DNA of 64,000 nt from Roseivivax sp. GX 12232 (GCF_021272185.1 NZ_JAJSEC010000010.1:62001-126000), one strand, 5' to 3'; positions 31,442 through 43,242 are shown, numbered from the stretch's first letter. Notes: generated by a model not told the origin, from the letters alone. A program made the numbers and translations.

Positions 31442-31589
31442 GGATGTGGCTCCTTTTGTGGGGCTAAATATGGAGCTGATTTTGGGGCTTGGCAAGGTGT
31501 GAGTTCGGTGGATCAGATGGGGCTATCGAGGCGCTAGATCCGTTTGGGCGTGTGATTTCCCAACCTCGTGCACGATGCGTTGTCCTTTC

Positions 31590-31761
31590 TTGCGCCCGAA
31601 TAGCACCGAAGGTGCCGGGCGCGCGCCGGACCGGCCCCTTGGGCCGGCGCTCCTTTGGATGGCGTGATTAAGCTCGCCTCTCGTCCTGACCTTGTTGGGA
31701 TAAAGCGCGCAGCTCAGAGGTCAGTAGCGCCGGCCCCCGGTCCGGCGCGCGCCCTCTGGTG
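31590..31761 (+). repeat. Structured ~170-bp intergenic repeat, copy D
   Basis: Same family as 4900-5070. Hairpin 1 is GCACC-GAA-GGTGC, hairpin 2 has a CTT loop, the long-range 17-bp stem is intact, and the CTGACCT/AGGTCAG stem is perfect. It lies in the 648-bp gap between the antitoxin gene and the GT61 gene. That gap also holds the heptamer array at 31898-32065 and no gene. Confidence 0.92.
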
Positions 31762-31897
31762 GGATGTGTTGAGAGGTGCAGGGCGTGGCGGTTGTTCAGA
31801 TTGCGCTTTGGCACTTGGGTCGCACGCGTTTGACGTTGGGGGGGACCATCCCGCTGTCGTCGAACCGCTTGCCGCATCTGGGTTTTTGCGGGACCCG

Positions 31898-32065
31898 GCT
31901 CTCAGCTCTCAGCTCTCAGCTCTCAGCTCTCAGCTCTCAGCTCTCAGCTCTCAGCCCTCAGCCCTCAGCCCTCAGCCCTCAGCCCTCAGCCCTCAGCCCT
32001 CAGCCCTCAGCCCTCAGCCCTCAGCCCTCAGCCCTCAGCCCTCAGCCCTCAGCCCTCAGCCCTCA
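31898..32065. repeat. Heptanucleotide tandem array, 24 units
   Basis: Eight copies of GCTCTCA (31898-31953) followed by sixteen of GCCCTCA (31954-32065), all perfect and uninterrupted. It ends 24 bp beyond the stop codon of the minus-strand GT61 gene. Because 7 is not a multiple of 3, any reading frame through it cycles; the apparent ORFs are artefacts. Confidence 0.97.
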
Positions 32066-32089
32066 GCCCAAGCCGCGCACACAAACCCC

Positions 32090-33205
32090 TCACTCCACCC
32101 GCGCCTCCGCCCTCCGGCGGGGCTCGTATTTGTCCCCGATCACCCGGCGCACATCCGACCAGCGTAGCCGCTCCCAGGCGGGGCCGTCGGAGATGAAGCC
32201 CTGCGCGACCAGCGCCTGGCGCAGCTCTTCCATGTGGATCACTCCGAGGTCGTGGCGCTTTTTGAAGCCGCCCTTCTTCTTCAGGATGCGCTGCAGACGG
32301 GCGATCTCGATCAGCTCGATCCCGCAGAAACTCCGCAGGTGCCGGGCGATCATCTCGGTGGCGCCGGATTGGCGGCGCAGGATCATGCCGACGCGCTGGT
32401 CGGGGCGGCCGACGAAGCCGAAGAGATGCAGCGCCGAGCCCTCGGCGGCGAGCACCTGGCGGGCGGCCTTGTAGCGCGCCACCTGGGTCGGCAGGTCGTG
32501 GTCCTGGGGGTGGAAGATCTCGTAGCCCTCGGCTTCCAGGTGCGCTTCGAGCCGGCTCTCGCCGATCAGCCCGCCCTTGGAGAGCCCGAGCTTCGAGCGC
32601 GAGATGTAGAGCCGCTCGGGGCCTTCCGCGGGCACGTCGCGGCCGAACTCCGCCATGAAGGCGCGGAAGGCGGGCGTGCCCGAGACGATCTCGCCCAGAC
32701 CGAAACCCTGGCCGGGCACGACCAGCTCCTCGACCTCGGTCGGGCTTGTGGCCACATGCACCGGCAGATCGCAGCCCGCGAGCTGCCAGAAGGCGCGCTG
32801 CCAGCCGGCGACTTCCTGGCCGCGGGCGGGCCGCTTGGGGATGTAGAGGATGCCGTCGAAGGGGCCCTGGCCGGCGTCCAGCCCCCAGAGCCGCCCGGTG
32901 CTTTCGACCAGGAAATGGCCGAAATGCACCCAGAGGACGCCGCCCCAGAGCCAGCGGCCGGGCAGCACCTCGGGCGGCGCGTCGGGTGGTCCGGCGGGGG
33001 CCTCGGGCGCCAGCGTCAGCGCCCGGTGATTGCGCCAGAAGGCGCCGGTCTCGCAATGGCTGCCGTCGGCGCGCAAGACGCCTGCGGCCTGGCGGAAGGC
33101 GCTTTCCGCGGGCGGCATGACCAGCGCGCCGCGCAAGCTCTCGATCTCCTGCGACCAGCCGCCCTCGGGCAGGGGGCGGTCCGAGGCGTCCCCGGGCACG
33201 GCCAT
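32090..33205 (-). CDS. Glycosyltransferase family 61 protein
   Basis: A 371-residue GT61 (DUF563)-type enzyme, probably transferring a sugar during surface polysaccharide synthesis. Recognisable parts are WGGVLWVHFGHFLVESTGRLW, RLYISRSKLG, and a C-terminal segment with AAEGSALHLFGF and the donor-site Arg/Gln region. The acceptor is unknown. The start at 33205 lies 1 bp after the FkbM stop on the same strand, so the two are cotranscribed. A heptamer array begins just beyond its stop. Confidence 0.85.
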   Translation of the reverse strand: MAVPGDASDRPLPEGGWSQEIESLRGALVMPPAESAFRQAAGVLRADGSHCETGAFWRNHRALTLAPEAPAGPPDAPPEVLPGRWLWGGVLWVHFGHFLVESTGRLWGLDAGQGPFDGILYIPKRPARGQEVAGWQRAFWQLAGCDLPVHVATSPTEVEELVVPGQGFGLGEIVSGTPAFRAFMAEFGRDVPAEGPERLYISRSKLGLSKGGLIGESRLEAHLEAEGYEIFHPQDHDLPTQVARYKAARQVLAAEGSALHLFGFVGRPDQRVGMILRRQSGATEMIARHLRSFCGIELIEIARLQRILKKKGGFKKRHDLGVIHMEELRQALVAQGFISDGPAWERLRWSDVRRVIGDKYEPRRRAEARVE

Positions 33206-33206
33206 C

Positions 33207-33893
33207 TCAGCCCTCCCGGATCGCGGTCCAGACCAGCCGGGTCGAGACCTCCTCGTGTTTGGCAAAGCCCGCGCGGGTCAGGATGCGCTTGCATTCGCGC
33301 ATGCCCTCGCGGCCGTAGACGCCGGGGTGGAACTCGATCACCAGGGCGCGCAGGCCGGTCAGATCGGCGGCGCGCAGGAAATCGAGCTCGCCCCCCTCGA
33401 TGTCGCAGAGAAGCACCGTCGGCGCCTCGGCTTCGCGCAGCGCCGCCCAGCTTTGTGTCGGCACCTCGACCGGGCGCGAGCGCCGCGCCTCGGGGGCGAT
33501 CAGCGAAGAGCCGAGGTAAGAGGCATGGATGTGGAAGGTCCGGGTCTCGGGGCGGTCGGGGCCCGCGTCGACCACCGCCTGGCGCAGCTCGAGCCGATGC
33601 TCGAGCCCGTTCAGCGCATAGAGCCCGCGGATATGTTCCTGCAGCTCGGGGTTCGGCTCGAAGGCCAGGATGCGCGCGGGCGCGCGGTTGAGCGCGGTCA
33701 CCGCCCCGACAAGCCCCAGCCCCGCGCCCAGTTCGATCACCCGGTCGCCGGGGCGCACGACGGCAAGCGCGCCGCGGATCTCGTCGCCCTCGTAGCGGGC
33801 GGCGGCGATCCGCTGGATGCGCGTCTCGGTCAGGAAGGGCGACTGCGGCACCTGCACCCCGTGGCAGGTGGCGGCGATGGCGATGTCTTTCAT
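33207..33893 (-). CDS. FkbM-family methyltransferase
   Basis: A 228-residue SAM-dependent methyltransferase of the FkbM type, often O-methylating sugars of surface glycans. The SAM site is VIELGAGLGLVGAV (residues 52-65), followed by AFEPNPELQEHI and CDIEGGELDFL, the FkbM acidic signature. The start at 33893 has AAGGAGG about 15 nt upstream, a long spacing, but no closer start exists. It is first in a two-gene unit with the GT61 gene. Confidence 0.88.
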   Translation of the reverse strand: MKDIAIAATCHGVQVPQSPFLTETRIQRIAAARYEGDEIRGALAVVRPGDRVIELGAGLGLVGAVTALNRAPARILAFEPNPELQEHIRGLYALNGLEHRLELRQAVVDAGPDRPETRTFHIHASYLGSSLIAPEARRSRPVEVPTQSWAALREAEAPTVLLCDIEGGELDFLRAADLTGLRALVIEFHPGVYGREGMRECKRILTRAGFAKHEEVSTRLVWTAIREG

Positions 33894-34098
33894 GGCGCTG
33901 CTCGGCGGCCTCCTTGTCGGGGGCGAGCCTAGCAGAGCCTGCCCCCCGCGCCCAAGTTGGCACGAAGGAGGTTAAGGCGGAATTTTTCCCCGGTGGGGAG
34001 GTTTTGCCGCGCCCCGGGCCGCCTGCGGCACCGGGGTCTCTGGACGCCGCGCGGGCAATGGTGCATACCCGGGCGCGACAGCATCCGGAGGTTCCTCG

Positions 34099-34482
34099 AT
34101 GGGGATTCTGCAAACCCTTCTGCGGGCCGTGACGTGGTGGAACGGTCAGACCCTCAACACCCAGTTCTGGACCTGGCGCCACGGCCAGAAGGTGGGCGAG
34201 GACCAGCAGGGCAACGTCTTCTACCAGACCCGCGACGGCAAGCGCCGCTGGGTCATCTTCAACGGCGAGGCCGAGGCGACCCGCGTCGACCCCGACTGGC
34301 ACGGCTGGCTGCACCACACCTTCAAGGAGCCGCCGACCGAACGCCCGCTGCCCCACAAGTCCTGGGAAAAGCCGCATATCGAGAACCTGACGGGCACGGC
34401 CCTGGCCTATGCGCCCAAGGGCTCGATCCGCCAGGCCGATCCGGCGGAACGCTCGGACTACGAGGCCTGGAGCCCCGAGTGA
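34099..34482 (+). CDS. Complex I accessory subunit NDUFA12 homologue
   Basis: A 127-residue homologue of mitochondrial B17.2/NDUFA12, a supernumerary subunit of respiratory complex I found in alphaproteobacteria. The core is intact: [39 protein letters not shown] and [16 protein letters not shown]. The start follows GGAGG. It overlaps the DUF2155 gene by 4 bp. The main nuo operon is not in the window. Confidence 0.95.
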   Translation: MGILQTLLRAVTWWNGQTLNTQFWTWRHGQKVGEDQQGNVFYQTRDGKRRWVIFNGEAEATRVDPDWHGWLHHTFKEPPTERPLPHKSWEKPHIENLTGTALAYAPKGSIRQADPAERSDYEAWSPE

Positions 34483-34961
34483 GCCGGGCGCTCAGGTCCG
34501 CCGTCCTGGCGCTGGCGCTGGGCGCCGCGGCGCTGCCCGGGCTGGCGCAGGACACCACGATCATCACCCCGCAGCCGCGCCCCGAGGGGGCGGAGGAGGG
34601 GCTCGAGGGTGCCGATACCGATGCCACGCCGCGCCCGCTGCCCGAGGTCGATGCCGGCCCCGCCGTGGTCAGCGGCAGCGGCGCGGTGCTGCGCACGCTC
34701 GACAAGCTGAACGGCACCACCGAGGATCTGAGCGTGCCGAGCCGCCAGGCCATGCGCACCGGCCGGATCGAGGTTGCGGTGGCCGAATGCCGCTATCCCG
34801 CCGGAGATCCCGCGCGCGACGCCTATGCCTATGTGATCGTGCGCGAGGTCGACGAGGAGCAGCCGGTCTTCGCCGGCTGGATGATCGCCTCGGCGCCCAC
34901 GATCAACCCGATGGACCACGCCCGCTACGACGTCTGGGTGCTGCGCTGCGCGACGTCCTGA
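34479..34961 (+). CDS. DUF2155 secreted protein
   Basis: A 160-residue protein with signal peptide (residues 1-22, ending GLAQ), an acidic linker (residues 30-55) and a C-terminal DUF2155 domain ([43 protein letters not shown]). Function unknown; the family is almost always beside NDUFA12 in Rhodobacterales. The GTG start at 34479 is set by the GTGA overlap and the signal peptide. Confidence 0.9.
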   Translation: MSRALRSAVLALALGAAALPGLAQDTTIITPQPRPEGAEEGLEGADTDATPRPLPEVDAGPAVVSGSGAVLRTLDKLNGTTEDLSVPSRQAMRTGRIEVAVAECRYPAGDPARDAYAYVIVREVDEEQPVFAGWMIASAPTINPMDHARYDVWVLRCATS

Positions 34962-35092
34962 GGGGGTGGGCTTGGGGTGCGGGCCCTAGAGCTCTCTGTA
35001 GATGCGGGTCGAGAGGGAGGCAGGCGGGGCCTCGGCGCCAGGGCATCCATACAGACAGTTCCGCAAGCGCATTCCGTTCAAGCCATCGCTTC

Positions 35093-35260
35093 TTGCGCCC
35101 GAATAGCACCGAAGGTGCCGGGCGCGCGCCGGACCGGCCCCTTGGGCCGGCGCTCCTTGGGGTGGCGTGCCTAGTTCGCAGTTCGTCCTGACCTTGCCTG
35201 GATTAAGCGCCTCGCTCGGAGGTCAGAAGCGCCGGCCCCCGGTCCGGCGCGCGCCCTTTG
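35093..35260 (+). repeat. Structured ~170-bp intergenic repeat, copy E
   Basis: Same family as 4900-5070. Hairpin 1 is GCACC-GAA-GGTGC, hairpin 2 has a CTT loop, and both the long-range stem and the CTGACC/GGTCAG stem are intact. It lies between convergent DUF2155 and aat genes, in a 449-bp gap with nothing else I can identify apart from GC-rich sequence. Confidence 0.92.
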
Positions 35261-35410
35261 TCGGGGCGGGTTGAGGGGGTGGTGGGCGTAGACACAGTGC
35301 GAGGTCCGCTGGACAGCTGTCCGCACCGGCGAGCTCGGCTCCGGCCAGATTGCTCCTGTCCGCTTTCGTGCGATCGTGGTGGTCGCACGGTGGGCGTCCC
35401 CCCCCCCGAC

Positions 35411-36046
35411 CTACCCCCGCCCCGTCAGCCGCGCGACCACCTCGCGGCCCGACCCCGCGAGCGGGGTCTCGGAGAACCGGCCCTCCTCCTTCAGCGCCGC
35501 CTTCAGCCGGGCCTGGTAGGCCGTGCGGCTGATCTCCTCGGCCCCGAGCGAGGCAAGGTGATGGGTCAGGAACTGGGTGTCGAAAAGCCGGTAGCCCGCC
35601 CGCGTCAGGTGATCCACCAGCCAGGCCAGCGCCACCTTGGAGGCGTCGCGGCGGCGCGAGAACATGCTCTCGCCGCAGAAGGCCGCGCCGACGGAGACGC
35701 CGTAGACCCCGCCGACCAGCGCGCCCTCCTCCCAGACCTCGAGGCTATGCGCCTCACCGGCGGCATTCAGCGCCGAGTAGACGCGCAGGATCTCGTCGTT
35801 GATCCAGGTCTCCTCGCGGTCTGCGCAGCCGCGCATCACGCCCGCGAAATCGCGGTTCAGGCTGACCTGGAAGCGGTCCTGCCGGAGCGTCCGGGCGAGG
35901 CTCCGCGAGACATGGAAGCCATCGAGCGGGATCACCCCGCGGAACTTCGGGTCGACCCAGAAGATCTCCGGGTCGTCCCGGCTTTCGGCCATCGGGAAGA
36001 CGCCGACCCGATAGGCCTGCAGGATCAGCTCGGGCGAGACGCTCAC
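35411..36046 (-). CDS. aat: Leucyl/phenylalanyl-tRNA-protein transferase
   Basis: N-end rule enzyme that attaches Leu or Phe to N-terminal Lys/Arg of proteins, marking them for ClpS/ClpAP. The 211-residue product has [15 protein letters not shown], the [22 protein letters not shown] region and the [20 protein letters not shown] active-site segment, plus [15 protein letters not shown]. The GTG start at 36046 overlaps the accC stop (GTGA), so it is part of an accB-accC-aat operon. Confidence 0.96.
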   Translation of the reverse strand: MSVSPELILQAYRVGVFPMAESRDDPEIFWVDPKFRGVIPLDGFHVSRSLARTLRQDRFQVSLNRDFAGVMRGCADREETWINDEILRVYSALNAAGEAHSLEVWEEGALVGGVYGVSVGAAFCGESMFSRRRDASKVALAWLVDHLTRAGYRLFDTQFLTHHLASLGAEEISRTAYQARLKAALKEEGRFSETPLAGSGREVVARLTGRG

Positions 36047-37395
36047 TTGTCTCCGAAGGTGGCCTCGAGCCAGTGCTCCAGCCAGTGGATGTTGTAATCC
36101 CCGCTCCGCACGTCCTCGTTCTCGAGCAGCATCCGGAACAGCGGGATGGTCGAATCGACGCCATCCACGATCAGCTCGCCCAGGGCCCGGTCGAGCCGGG
36201 CAAGCGCCTCGGCACGGTCGCGGCCGTGCACGATCAGCTTGCCGATCAGGCTGTCGTAATAGGGCGGGATCTTGTAGCCCTGATAAAGCGCGCTATCCAT
36301 CCGCACGCCAAGGCCGCCCGGGGCGTGATACTGGGTGATCTTGCCCGGCGAGGGGGCGAAGTTCGGCAGTTTCTCGGCGTTGATCCGGGCCTCGATGGCA
36401 TGGCCGTTGATCGTCAGGTCGTCCTGGCCGAAGGACAGCGGCATCCCGGCGGCGACGCGGATCTGTTCGCGCACCAGATCGACGCCGAAGATCGCCTCGG
36501 TCACCGGGTGTTCGACCTGCAGGCGGGTGTTCATCTCGATGAAGTAGAACTCGCCGTTTTCGTAGAGGAACTCGATGGTGCCGGCGCCGGCGTAGTTGAT
36601 CTTGGCGACCGCATCGGCGCAGACCTTGCCGATCCGCGCGCGCTCTTCCTCGGAGATGATCGGGCCGGGGGCCTCTTCGAGCACCTTCTGGTGGCGGCGC
36701 TGCAGCGAGCAGTCGCGCTCGCCGAGGTGCACCGCCTGGCCCTTGCCGTCGCCAAAGACCTGGATCTCGATATGGCGCGGCGTGGTGAGGTATTTCTCGA
36801 TGTAGACCTCGTCGTTGCCGAAGGCGGCCTTGCCCTCGGAGCGCGCGGTCTGGAAGGCGCGTTCCATCTCGGCGGCGGAATTGGCCACCTTCATGCCGCG
36901 GCCGCCGCCGCCGGCGGTGGCCTTGATGATCACCGGGTAGCCGATCTCCTCGCCGATCTTGCGGGCGGTCTCGAGGTCGGGCACACCACCCTCGGAGCCG
37001 GGCACGCAGGGCACGCCGAGCTCCTTCATGGTGTCCTTGGCGGTGATCTTGTCGCCCATGATGCGGATGTGCTCGGCGCGCGGACCGATGAAGGTCAGCC
37101 CGTGGTCCTCGACGATCTGCACGAAGCGGGCGTTCTCGGAGAGAAAGCCGTAGCCCGGGTGGATCGCCTGGGCGCCGGTCACCTCGCAGGCCGAGATGAT
37201 CGCCGGGAAGGAGAGGTAGCTGTCGGTCGAGGAGGCCGGGCCGATGCAGATGGTCTCATCGGCCATGCGCACATGCATGGCGTCGGCATCGGCGGTGGAA
37301 TGCACCGCGACCGAGGCGATGCCCATCTCGCGGCAGGCGCGCACCACGCGGAGCGCGATCTCCCCGCGGTTGGCGATCAGGATCTTGTCGAACAT
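36043..37395 (-). CDS. accC: Acetyl-CoA carboxylase biotin carboxylase
   Basis: It carboxylates biotin on AccB with ATP and bicarbonate, the first step of fatty acid synthesis. The 450-residue product has the N-terminal [22 protein letters not shown]-grasp glycine loop [51 protein letters not shown] and the RINAE segment. ATG at 37395 matches the family start and has GAGG upstream; a GTG four codons earlier overlaps the accB stop. Confidence 0.98.
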   Translation of the reverse strand: MFDKILIANRGEIALRVVRACREMGIASVAVHSTADADAMHVRMADETICIGPASSTDSYLSFPAIISACEVTGAQAIHPGYGFLSENARFVQIVEDHGLTFIGPRAEHIRIMGDKITAKDTMKELGVPCVPGSEGGVPDLETARKIGEEIGYPVIIKATAGGGGRGMKVANSAAEMERAFQTARSEGKAAFGNDEVYIEKYLTTPRHIEIQVFGDGKGQAVHLGERDCSLQRRHQKVLEEAPGPIISEEERARIGKVCADAVAKINYAGAGTIEFLYENGEFYFIEMNTRLQVEHPVTEAIFGVDLVREQIRVAAGMPLSFGQDDLTINGHAIEARINAEKLPNFAPSPGKITQYHAPGGLGVRMDSALYQGYKIPPYYDSLIGKLIVHGRDRAEALARLDRALGELIVDGVDSTIPLFRMLLENEDVRSGDYNIHWLEHWLEATFGDK

Positions 37396-37403
37396 GCGCG
37401 GCC

Positions 37404-37904
37404 TCACTCGACGATGACGAGCGGGGCGCCGTATTCCACGGGCGCGCCATCCTCGACGAGGATGCGCTTGACGGTGCCCGAGGCCGGGGCGGGGATGTGG
37501 TTCATCGTCTTCATCGCCTCGACGATGATCAGCGTGTCGCCCTCGTTGACCTGGCTGCCGACCTTGATGAAGGCAGGGGAGCCGGGTTCGGGCTGCAGGT
37601 AGACCGTGCCGACCATGGGCGAGAGCACCGCGCCGGGATGGGCGGCGGGATCCTCGGGCATCTCGGGGGCCGGGGCCGGGGCGCTTTGGCCCTGCGCCGG
37701 GGCCGCGGGGGCGGCCTGGGGTGCGGCGGGCACCTGGACCTGTGCCGGCGCGGCCTGCGGCTGGGCGCGGCTCACGCGGACATTGAGACTGTCATTGTCG
37801 GCATATTCGCGCTTGACCTGCAGTTCGGTCAGATCGTTCTCGCGCAGCAGTTCCGCCAGTGCCTGGATGAAGGCAACGTCGGACTCATGGGTGTTCTTGC
37901 TCAT
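37404..37904 (-). CDS. accB: Biotin carboxyl carrier protein of acetyl-CoA carboxylase
   Basis: Carrier subunit, 166 residues. An N-terminal structured region (residues 1-45) is joined by a Pro/Ala-rich linker (residues 50-85) to the biotinyl domain, with biotin lysine in EAMKTMN and the thumb-containing [14 protein letters not shown]. It heads the accB-accC-aat operon. The upstream leader has a small CTGCCG/CGGCAG hairpin (37925-37940) of unknown role. Confidence 0.97.
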   Translation of the reverse strand: MSKNTHESDVAFIQALAELLRENDLTELQVKREYADNDSLNVRVSRAQPQAAPAQVQVPAAPQAAPAAPAQGQSAPAPAPEMPEDPAAHPGAVLSPMVGTVYLQPEPGSPAFIKVGSQVNEGDTLIIVEAMKTMNHIPAPASGTVKRILVEDGAPVEYGAPLVIVE

Positions 37905-38110
37905 ACCGTCCTCAACGAATGCGCCTGCCGCCTGCGGCAGTCTGTCCTGTTACGTCGGGTCGCTTATAGGCCAAGCGCGGGCGAGTGAAAAGCGACGCGG
38001 CATACCTAATGGGCCCGGGCTCGATTGCTGGGCGCAGTTAGAACGCGCGGGCGGCGGGGGCAAGCGGGAAGGCGGGGGTGATCACGGGGGCGCGGGCTGT
38101 GTTTGGCCGC

Positions 38111-38602
38111 TCAGAGCGGCGGGGCCGCGTAGGGATCGGCGGCGCGCACCGGTTGCGAGAGGAGCTGGACCAACGAGGCATCTTGCTCGGTGGTGGGTTT
38201 CGGGGTGCTTGGGTCTTGGCGCGCAGGCGTCTCGGCGGGCCGTGCCGTCTTCTCCGGGGCCGGGGCCGCCTGCGCCTCGGCGGTCCGCGCCTTGTCCTCC
38301 TCCGCCTTGTCGGATTGCGCGCTCTCGGTCTGCGCGTTCAGCAGCGCCGCGATCCGCAGCTGCAGGATCGAGGGCGGCGCCACGTTGTCGTCGGGGTTCA
38401 GCATGAGGTCGACCGGATCGGGTTGCCCCGCGCTGAGAGGCACCGGCGCCTGCCGCCGCGTGTCCCCGCCGCCCCGTGTCTCGGTCTCGGCGCTGGCGGT
38501 TGGTCTTTCGGGCGAGCGCAGCGGTTCGACCGGCGCCTGCGCCGGTGCGAGCGGCGCCGGGGCGAAACCTGCAAAATAGGACAGCCGTGCCAGAACCATC
38601 AT
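38111..38602 (-). CDS. Hypothetical Ala/Pro-rich secreted or anchored protein
   Basis: The family is not recognised. The 163-residue product starts with a hydrophobic stretch (MMVLARLSYFAGFAPAPLA) that could be a short signal or anchor. It continues as a low-complexity Ala, Pro, Glu and Thr-rich chain with a small ordered piece (PPSILQLRIAALLNAQ). Start at 38602 because GGAGG lies 7 nt upstream. It precedes accB on the same strand by about 200 bp, but coupling is not evident. Confidence 0.5.
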   Translation of the reverse strand: MMVLARLSYFAGFAPAPLAPAQAPVEPLRSPERPTASAETETRGGGDTRRQAPVPLSAGQPDPVDLMLNPDDNVAPPSILQLRIAALLNAQTESAQSDKAEEDKARTAEAQAAPAPEKTARPAETPARQDPSTPKPTTEQDASLVQLLSQPVRAADPYAAPPL

Positions 38603-38855
38603 GACCAAGCCTCCGGATGGATACGCGCTACACAGGCCTTGCACAGGGACAGAAGCCCGAAGGTCTAACGGTTAGATTGGGGTGCGAGGTTAAATTCGAG
38701 TTAATGAATGCGTCGAAAATGTGGCGGGCGCGGGGAGGGGATGCCGGGTTTTGGCGGTGGGTTTTGGGGTGAAGAAGAGGCAGCTTTGTCTCTCTTTGGC
38801 GCCTCATCGCTGCCCTTCCGAACTCCACCCCAGCCTCTTTACCCCGCGCACCTCC

Positions 38856-39023
38856 TTGCGCCCGAATAGCAACGAAGGTGCCGGGCGCGCGCCGGACCGG
38901 CCCCTTGGGCCGGCGCTCCTTTGGGTGGCGCGCTTAGCTATCCCCTAGCCCTGACCTTGTCGGGATAAAGCGCATTGCCCAGAGGTCAGCAGCGCCGACC
39001 CCCGGTCCGGCGCGCGCCCTCTG
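38856..39023 (+). repeat. Structured ~170-bp intergenic repeat, copy F
   Basis: Same family as 4900-5070. Hairpin 1 is GCAAC-GAA-GGTGC, the only copy with a mismatch in that stem. Hairpin 2 has a CTT loop; the long-range stem and the third stem are intact. It sits in a 982-bp gap whose remainder is two heptamer arrays and the acs terminator. Confidence 0.92.
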
Positions 39024-39074
39024 TTCGGCGGGTTGATGGCGGTTGATGGCGTTGGGGGTGGGGTCACCCTCATT

Positions 39075-39235
39075 GGGAGATGGGAGATGGGAGATGGGAG
39101 ATGGGAGATGGGAGATGGGAGATGGGAGATGGGAGATGGGAGATGGGAGATGGGAGATGGGAGATGGGAGATGGGAGATGGGAGATGGGAGATGGGAGAT
39201 GGGTGATGGGTGATGGGTGATGGGTGATGGGTGAT
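39075..39235. repeat. Heptanucleotide tandem array, 23 units
   Basis: Eighteen copies of GGGAGAT (39075-39200) followed by five of GGGTGAT (39201-39235), uninterrupted. As in the array at 31898, a single-base unit variant occupies one end as a block, which suggests recent expansion by slippage. It starts about 50 bp after structured repeat copy F. Confidence 0.97.
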
Positions 39236-39288
39236 GGGTGGCGAGCGCCGGTTTGTCCCTTGCCCGGGCGGGTTCGCACCATCTCGAT

Positions 39289-39420
39289 GGCACAGGGCAC
39301 AGGGCACAGGGCACAGGGCACAGGGCACAGGGCACAGGGCACAGGGCACAGGGCACAGGGCACAGGGCACAGGGCACAGGGCACAGGGCACAGGGCACAG
39401 GGCACAGGGCACAGGGCACG
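39289..39420. repeat. Heptanucleotide tandem array, 18 units plus partial
   Basis: Eighteen perfect copies of GGCACAG (39289-39414) and a partial unit. It is separated from the preceding array by 53 bp of unique sequence. It lies downstream of the acs terminator (relative to acs transcription) and contains no gene. Confidence 0.97.
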
Positions 39421-39509
39421 CGGCTAACCGCAGCGCACTCCATCCTTAGTCGACCACGCCCGTCGTGCGGCGCACTCGACCTTTCACGCTCCGCACCACC
39501 CCCCCCTAC

Positions 39510-39538
39510 AAAAAACACCCGGCCCAAAAGGCCGGGTG
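39510..39538 (-). terminator. acs intrinsic terminator
   Basis: On the minus strand CACCCGGCC-TTTT-GGGCCGGGTG is followed by TTTTTTG. It is a textbook stem and T-tract about 46 bp past the acs stop. Confidence 0.92.
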
Positions 39539-39584
39539 CCGCACACACCACACAGAAGCGCAGGGGGCCGCAGCCCCCCCGCCG

Positions 39585-41534
<1,950 letters not shown>

Positions 41535-41612
41535 CTGTGGTCTCCTCCTCGTCTTGCTGCACCCGGGCGGCGGGTCGGACCCCGGCCCTGCGGCCCCCGG
41601 GTGCGTGATAGG

Positions 41613-41643
41613 AAAAAGGCCGGGGGCCAGCAGCCCCGACCTT
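41613..41643 (-). terminator. Probable terminator between livF and acs
   Basis: On the minus strand a GGTCGGGG/CCCCCGGCC stem (one G-T pair, small loop) is followed by TTTTTCC. It lies about 30 bp past the livF stop and may only partly end transcription before acs. Confidence 0.7.
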
Positions 41644-41674
41644 CGTTCACGCTGTGCCGCGACCCGAGTGGGGC

Positions 41675-42430
41675 TCAGATCGCGAGATATTCGTGCCGGA
41701 GCTCCTCGTTCTCGAGCACCTCCGCGGCGGTACCGTCGTAGACGACGGAGCCGGTGTCGAGGATGATTGCGCGATCCGCAAGCTGCAGAGCGCGCACGGC
41801 GTTCTGTTCCACCAGGATCGTCGTCATGCCCTGGTCCTTGACGTGGCGCAGGGTCTTCTCGATCTCGTCGACGATCACCGGGGCGAGGCCCTCGTAGGGC
41901 TCGTCGAGCAGAAGCACCTTGATGTCGCGCGCCAAGGCCCGCGCGATCGAGAGCATCTGCTGTTCCCCGCCCGAGAGGGTCACGCCCTCCTGGCGGCGGC
42001 GCTCGCCGAGGCGGGGGAAGAGCTCGTAGAGCCGGTCGAGCGACCAGCCGATCGGCGGCTGGATCTGCGCCAGCTGCAGGTTCTCCTCAACGGTGAGGCC
42101 GGGGATGATGCGGCGGTCCTCGGGGACAAGGCCCAGACCGCACTGGCTGGCCTCATGGGCGCGCATCTTGTGCAGCGGCTGGTGGTCGAGCCAGATCTCG
42201 CCGCGGTGCACCTGCGGGTTGTCGAGCCGCGCGATCGAGCGCAGCGTGGTGGTCTTGCCGGCGCCGTTGCGGCCCAGGAGGGCCAGGATCTCGCCTTCGT
42301 GCACGTTGAAGGAAATCCCCTGCACGATGTAGCTCTCGCCGTAATAGGCATGCATGTCCCAGACCGAGAGGAAGGCGGGAGAGGTTTCGGCCCGGTTGGC
42401 GTTGCGGGAAAAATCGGGACGCTCGTTCAT
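41675..42430 (-). CDS. livF: Branched-chain-type ABC transporter ATP-binding protein (LivF)
   Basis: One of two ATPases of a HAAT-family importer, 251 residues, cytoplasmic. Walker A is GRNGAGKTT, the signature is LSGGEQQM, and Walker B is KVLLLDEP, followed by the H-loop in ILVEQN. The neighbour genes livG, livM, livH and the binding protein complete the transporter. The substrate is not certain to be an amino acid: the locus sits between acs and short-chain acyl regulators. Confidence 0.93.
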   Translation of the reverse strand: MNERPDFSRNANRAETSPAFLSVWDMHAYYGESYIVQGISFNVHEGEILALLGRNGAGKTTTLRSIARLDNPQVHRGEIWLDHQPLHKMRAHEASQCGLGLVPEDRRIIPGLTVEENLQLAQIQPPIGWSLDRLYELFPRLGERRRQEGVTLSGGEQQMLSIARALARDIKVLLLDEPYEGLAPVIVDEIEKTLRHVKDQGMTTILVEQNAVRALQLADRAIILDTGSVVYDGTAAEVLENEELRHEYLAI

Positions 42431-42486
42431 CGCTGTATCCTTTGCTCAATGCGCCGGCGCTGAGGTCTGCGCGGGGCGCGGGCCCA

Positions 42487-43242
42487 TCAGGCCGCTTCGC
42501 CCAGGTAGGCTTCCTTCACCTTCGGATGGCCCTTGATCCGCTCGGGCGTGTCCTCGACCAGGGGCGTGCCCTGGGCCAGCACGGTGATCCGGTCGGCCAG
42601 AGAGAAGACCACATGCATGTCGTGCTCGATGATGCACATGGTGATGTCCCGCTTCTCCTTGATCTCCTTCAGCAGGGCGATGGTGTTGTTGGTGTCGGCC
42701 CGCGCCATGCCCGCCGTCGGCTCGTCCAGCAGCAGGAGCTTCGGCCGCTGGATCAGGCACATGGCCATCTCCAGCCGGCGCTTGTCGCCGCGCGACATGG
42801 AGGCCGCATGCATGTGCCGCTTGTCGAGCATCTTGACCTCGTCGAGCATCTGCTCGGCCTCGGCCAGAAGCTCGCCCTCGTCCTGGACGTTCTCGATCGC
42901 GCGCAGCTTGAAGGCGCCGTCGCGCTTGGCCAGGACCGGGATCATCATGTTCTCGAGGACCGAGAGGTCGCCGAAGATCTCGGGCGTCTGGAACACCCGG
43001 CTGATGCCCATCTGGTTGATCTCATAGGGCTTGCGGCCGAGGACCGACTGGCCCGCGAACATCACCGAGCCGGTGTCGGGGATGAGCTTGCCGACGAGGC
43101 AGTTGAGCAGTGTCGACTTGCCCGCGCCGTTCGGCCCGATGATCGCATGCACCGTGTTCTCGGCCACCGAGAGGTTCACGTCACCCAGCGCCTGGAGCCC
43201 GCCGAAGCGCTTGTTCACATCCTTGACTTCGAGGATACCCAT
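42487..43242 (-). CDS. livG: Branched-chain-type ABC transporter ATP-binding protein (LivG)
   Basis: Second ATPase of the importer, 251 residues. Walker A GPNGAGKST, the LivG-type insert ISRVFQTPEIFGDLSVLENMMI, signature-like MSRGDKRRLEM in place of the classical LSGGQ, and Walker B KLLLLDEP. The altered signature (MSRGD) is noteworthy and recurs in some HAAT relatives. It lies 56 bp upstream of livF and 12 bp downstream of livM. Confidence 0.92.
   Translation of the reverse strand: MGILEVKDVNKRFGGLQALGDVNLSVAENTVHAIIGPNGAGKSTLLNCLVGKLIPDTGSVMFAGQSVLGRKPYEINQMGISRVFQTPEIFGDLSVLENMMIPVLAKRDGAFKLRAIENVQDEGELLAEAEQMLDEVKMLDKRHMHAASMSRGDKRRLEMAMCLIQRPKLLLLDEPTAGMARADTNNTIALLKEIKEKRDITMCIIEHDMHVVFSLADRITVLAQGTPLVEDTPERIKGHPKVKEAYLGEAA

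Noticed and set aside
31776-32474. Open frames with SALSPQP-type repeats
   Set aside because: They are translations of the heptamer array; the period is not a multiple of three and no start or ribosome binding site supports them.
31898-39420. CRISPR array
   Set aside because: Units are 7 bp, head to tail, with no spacers, and there are no cas genes.
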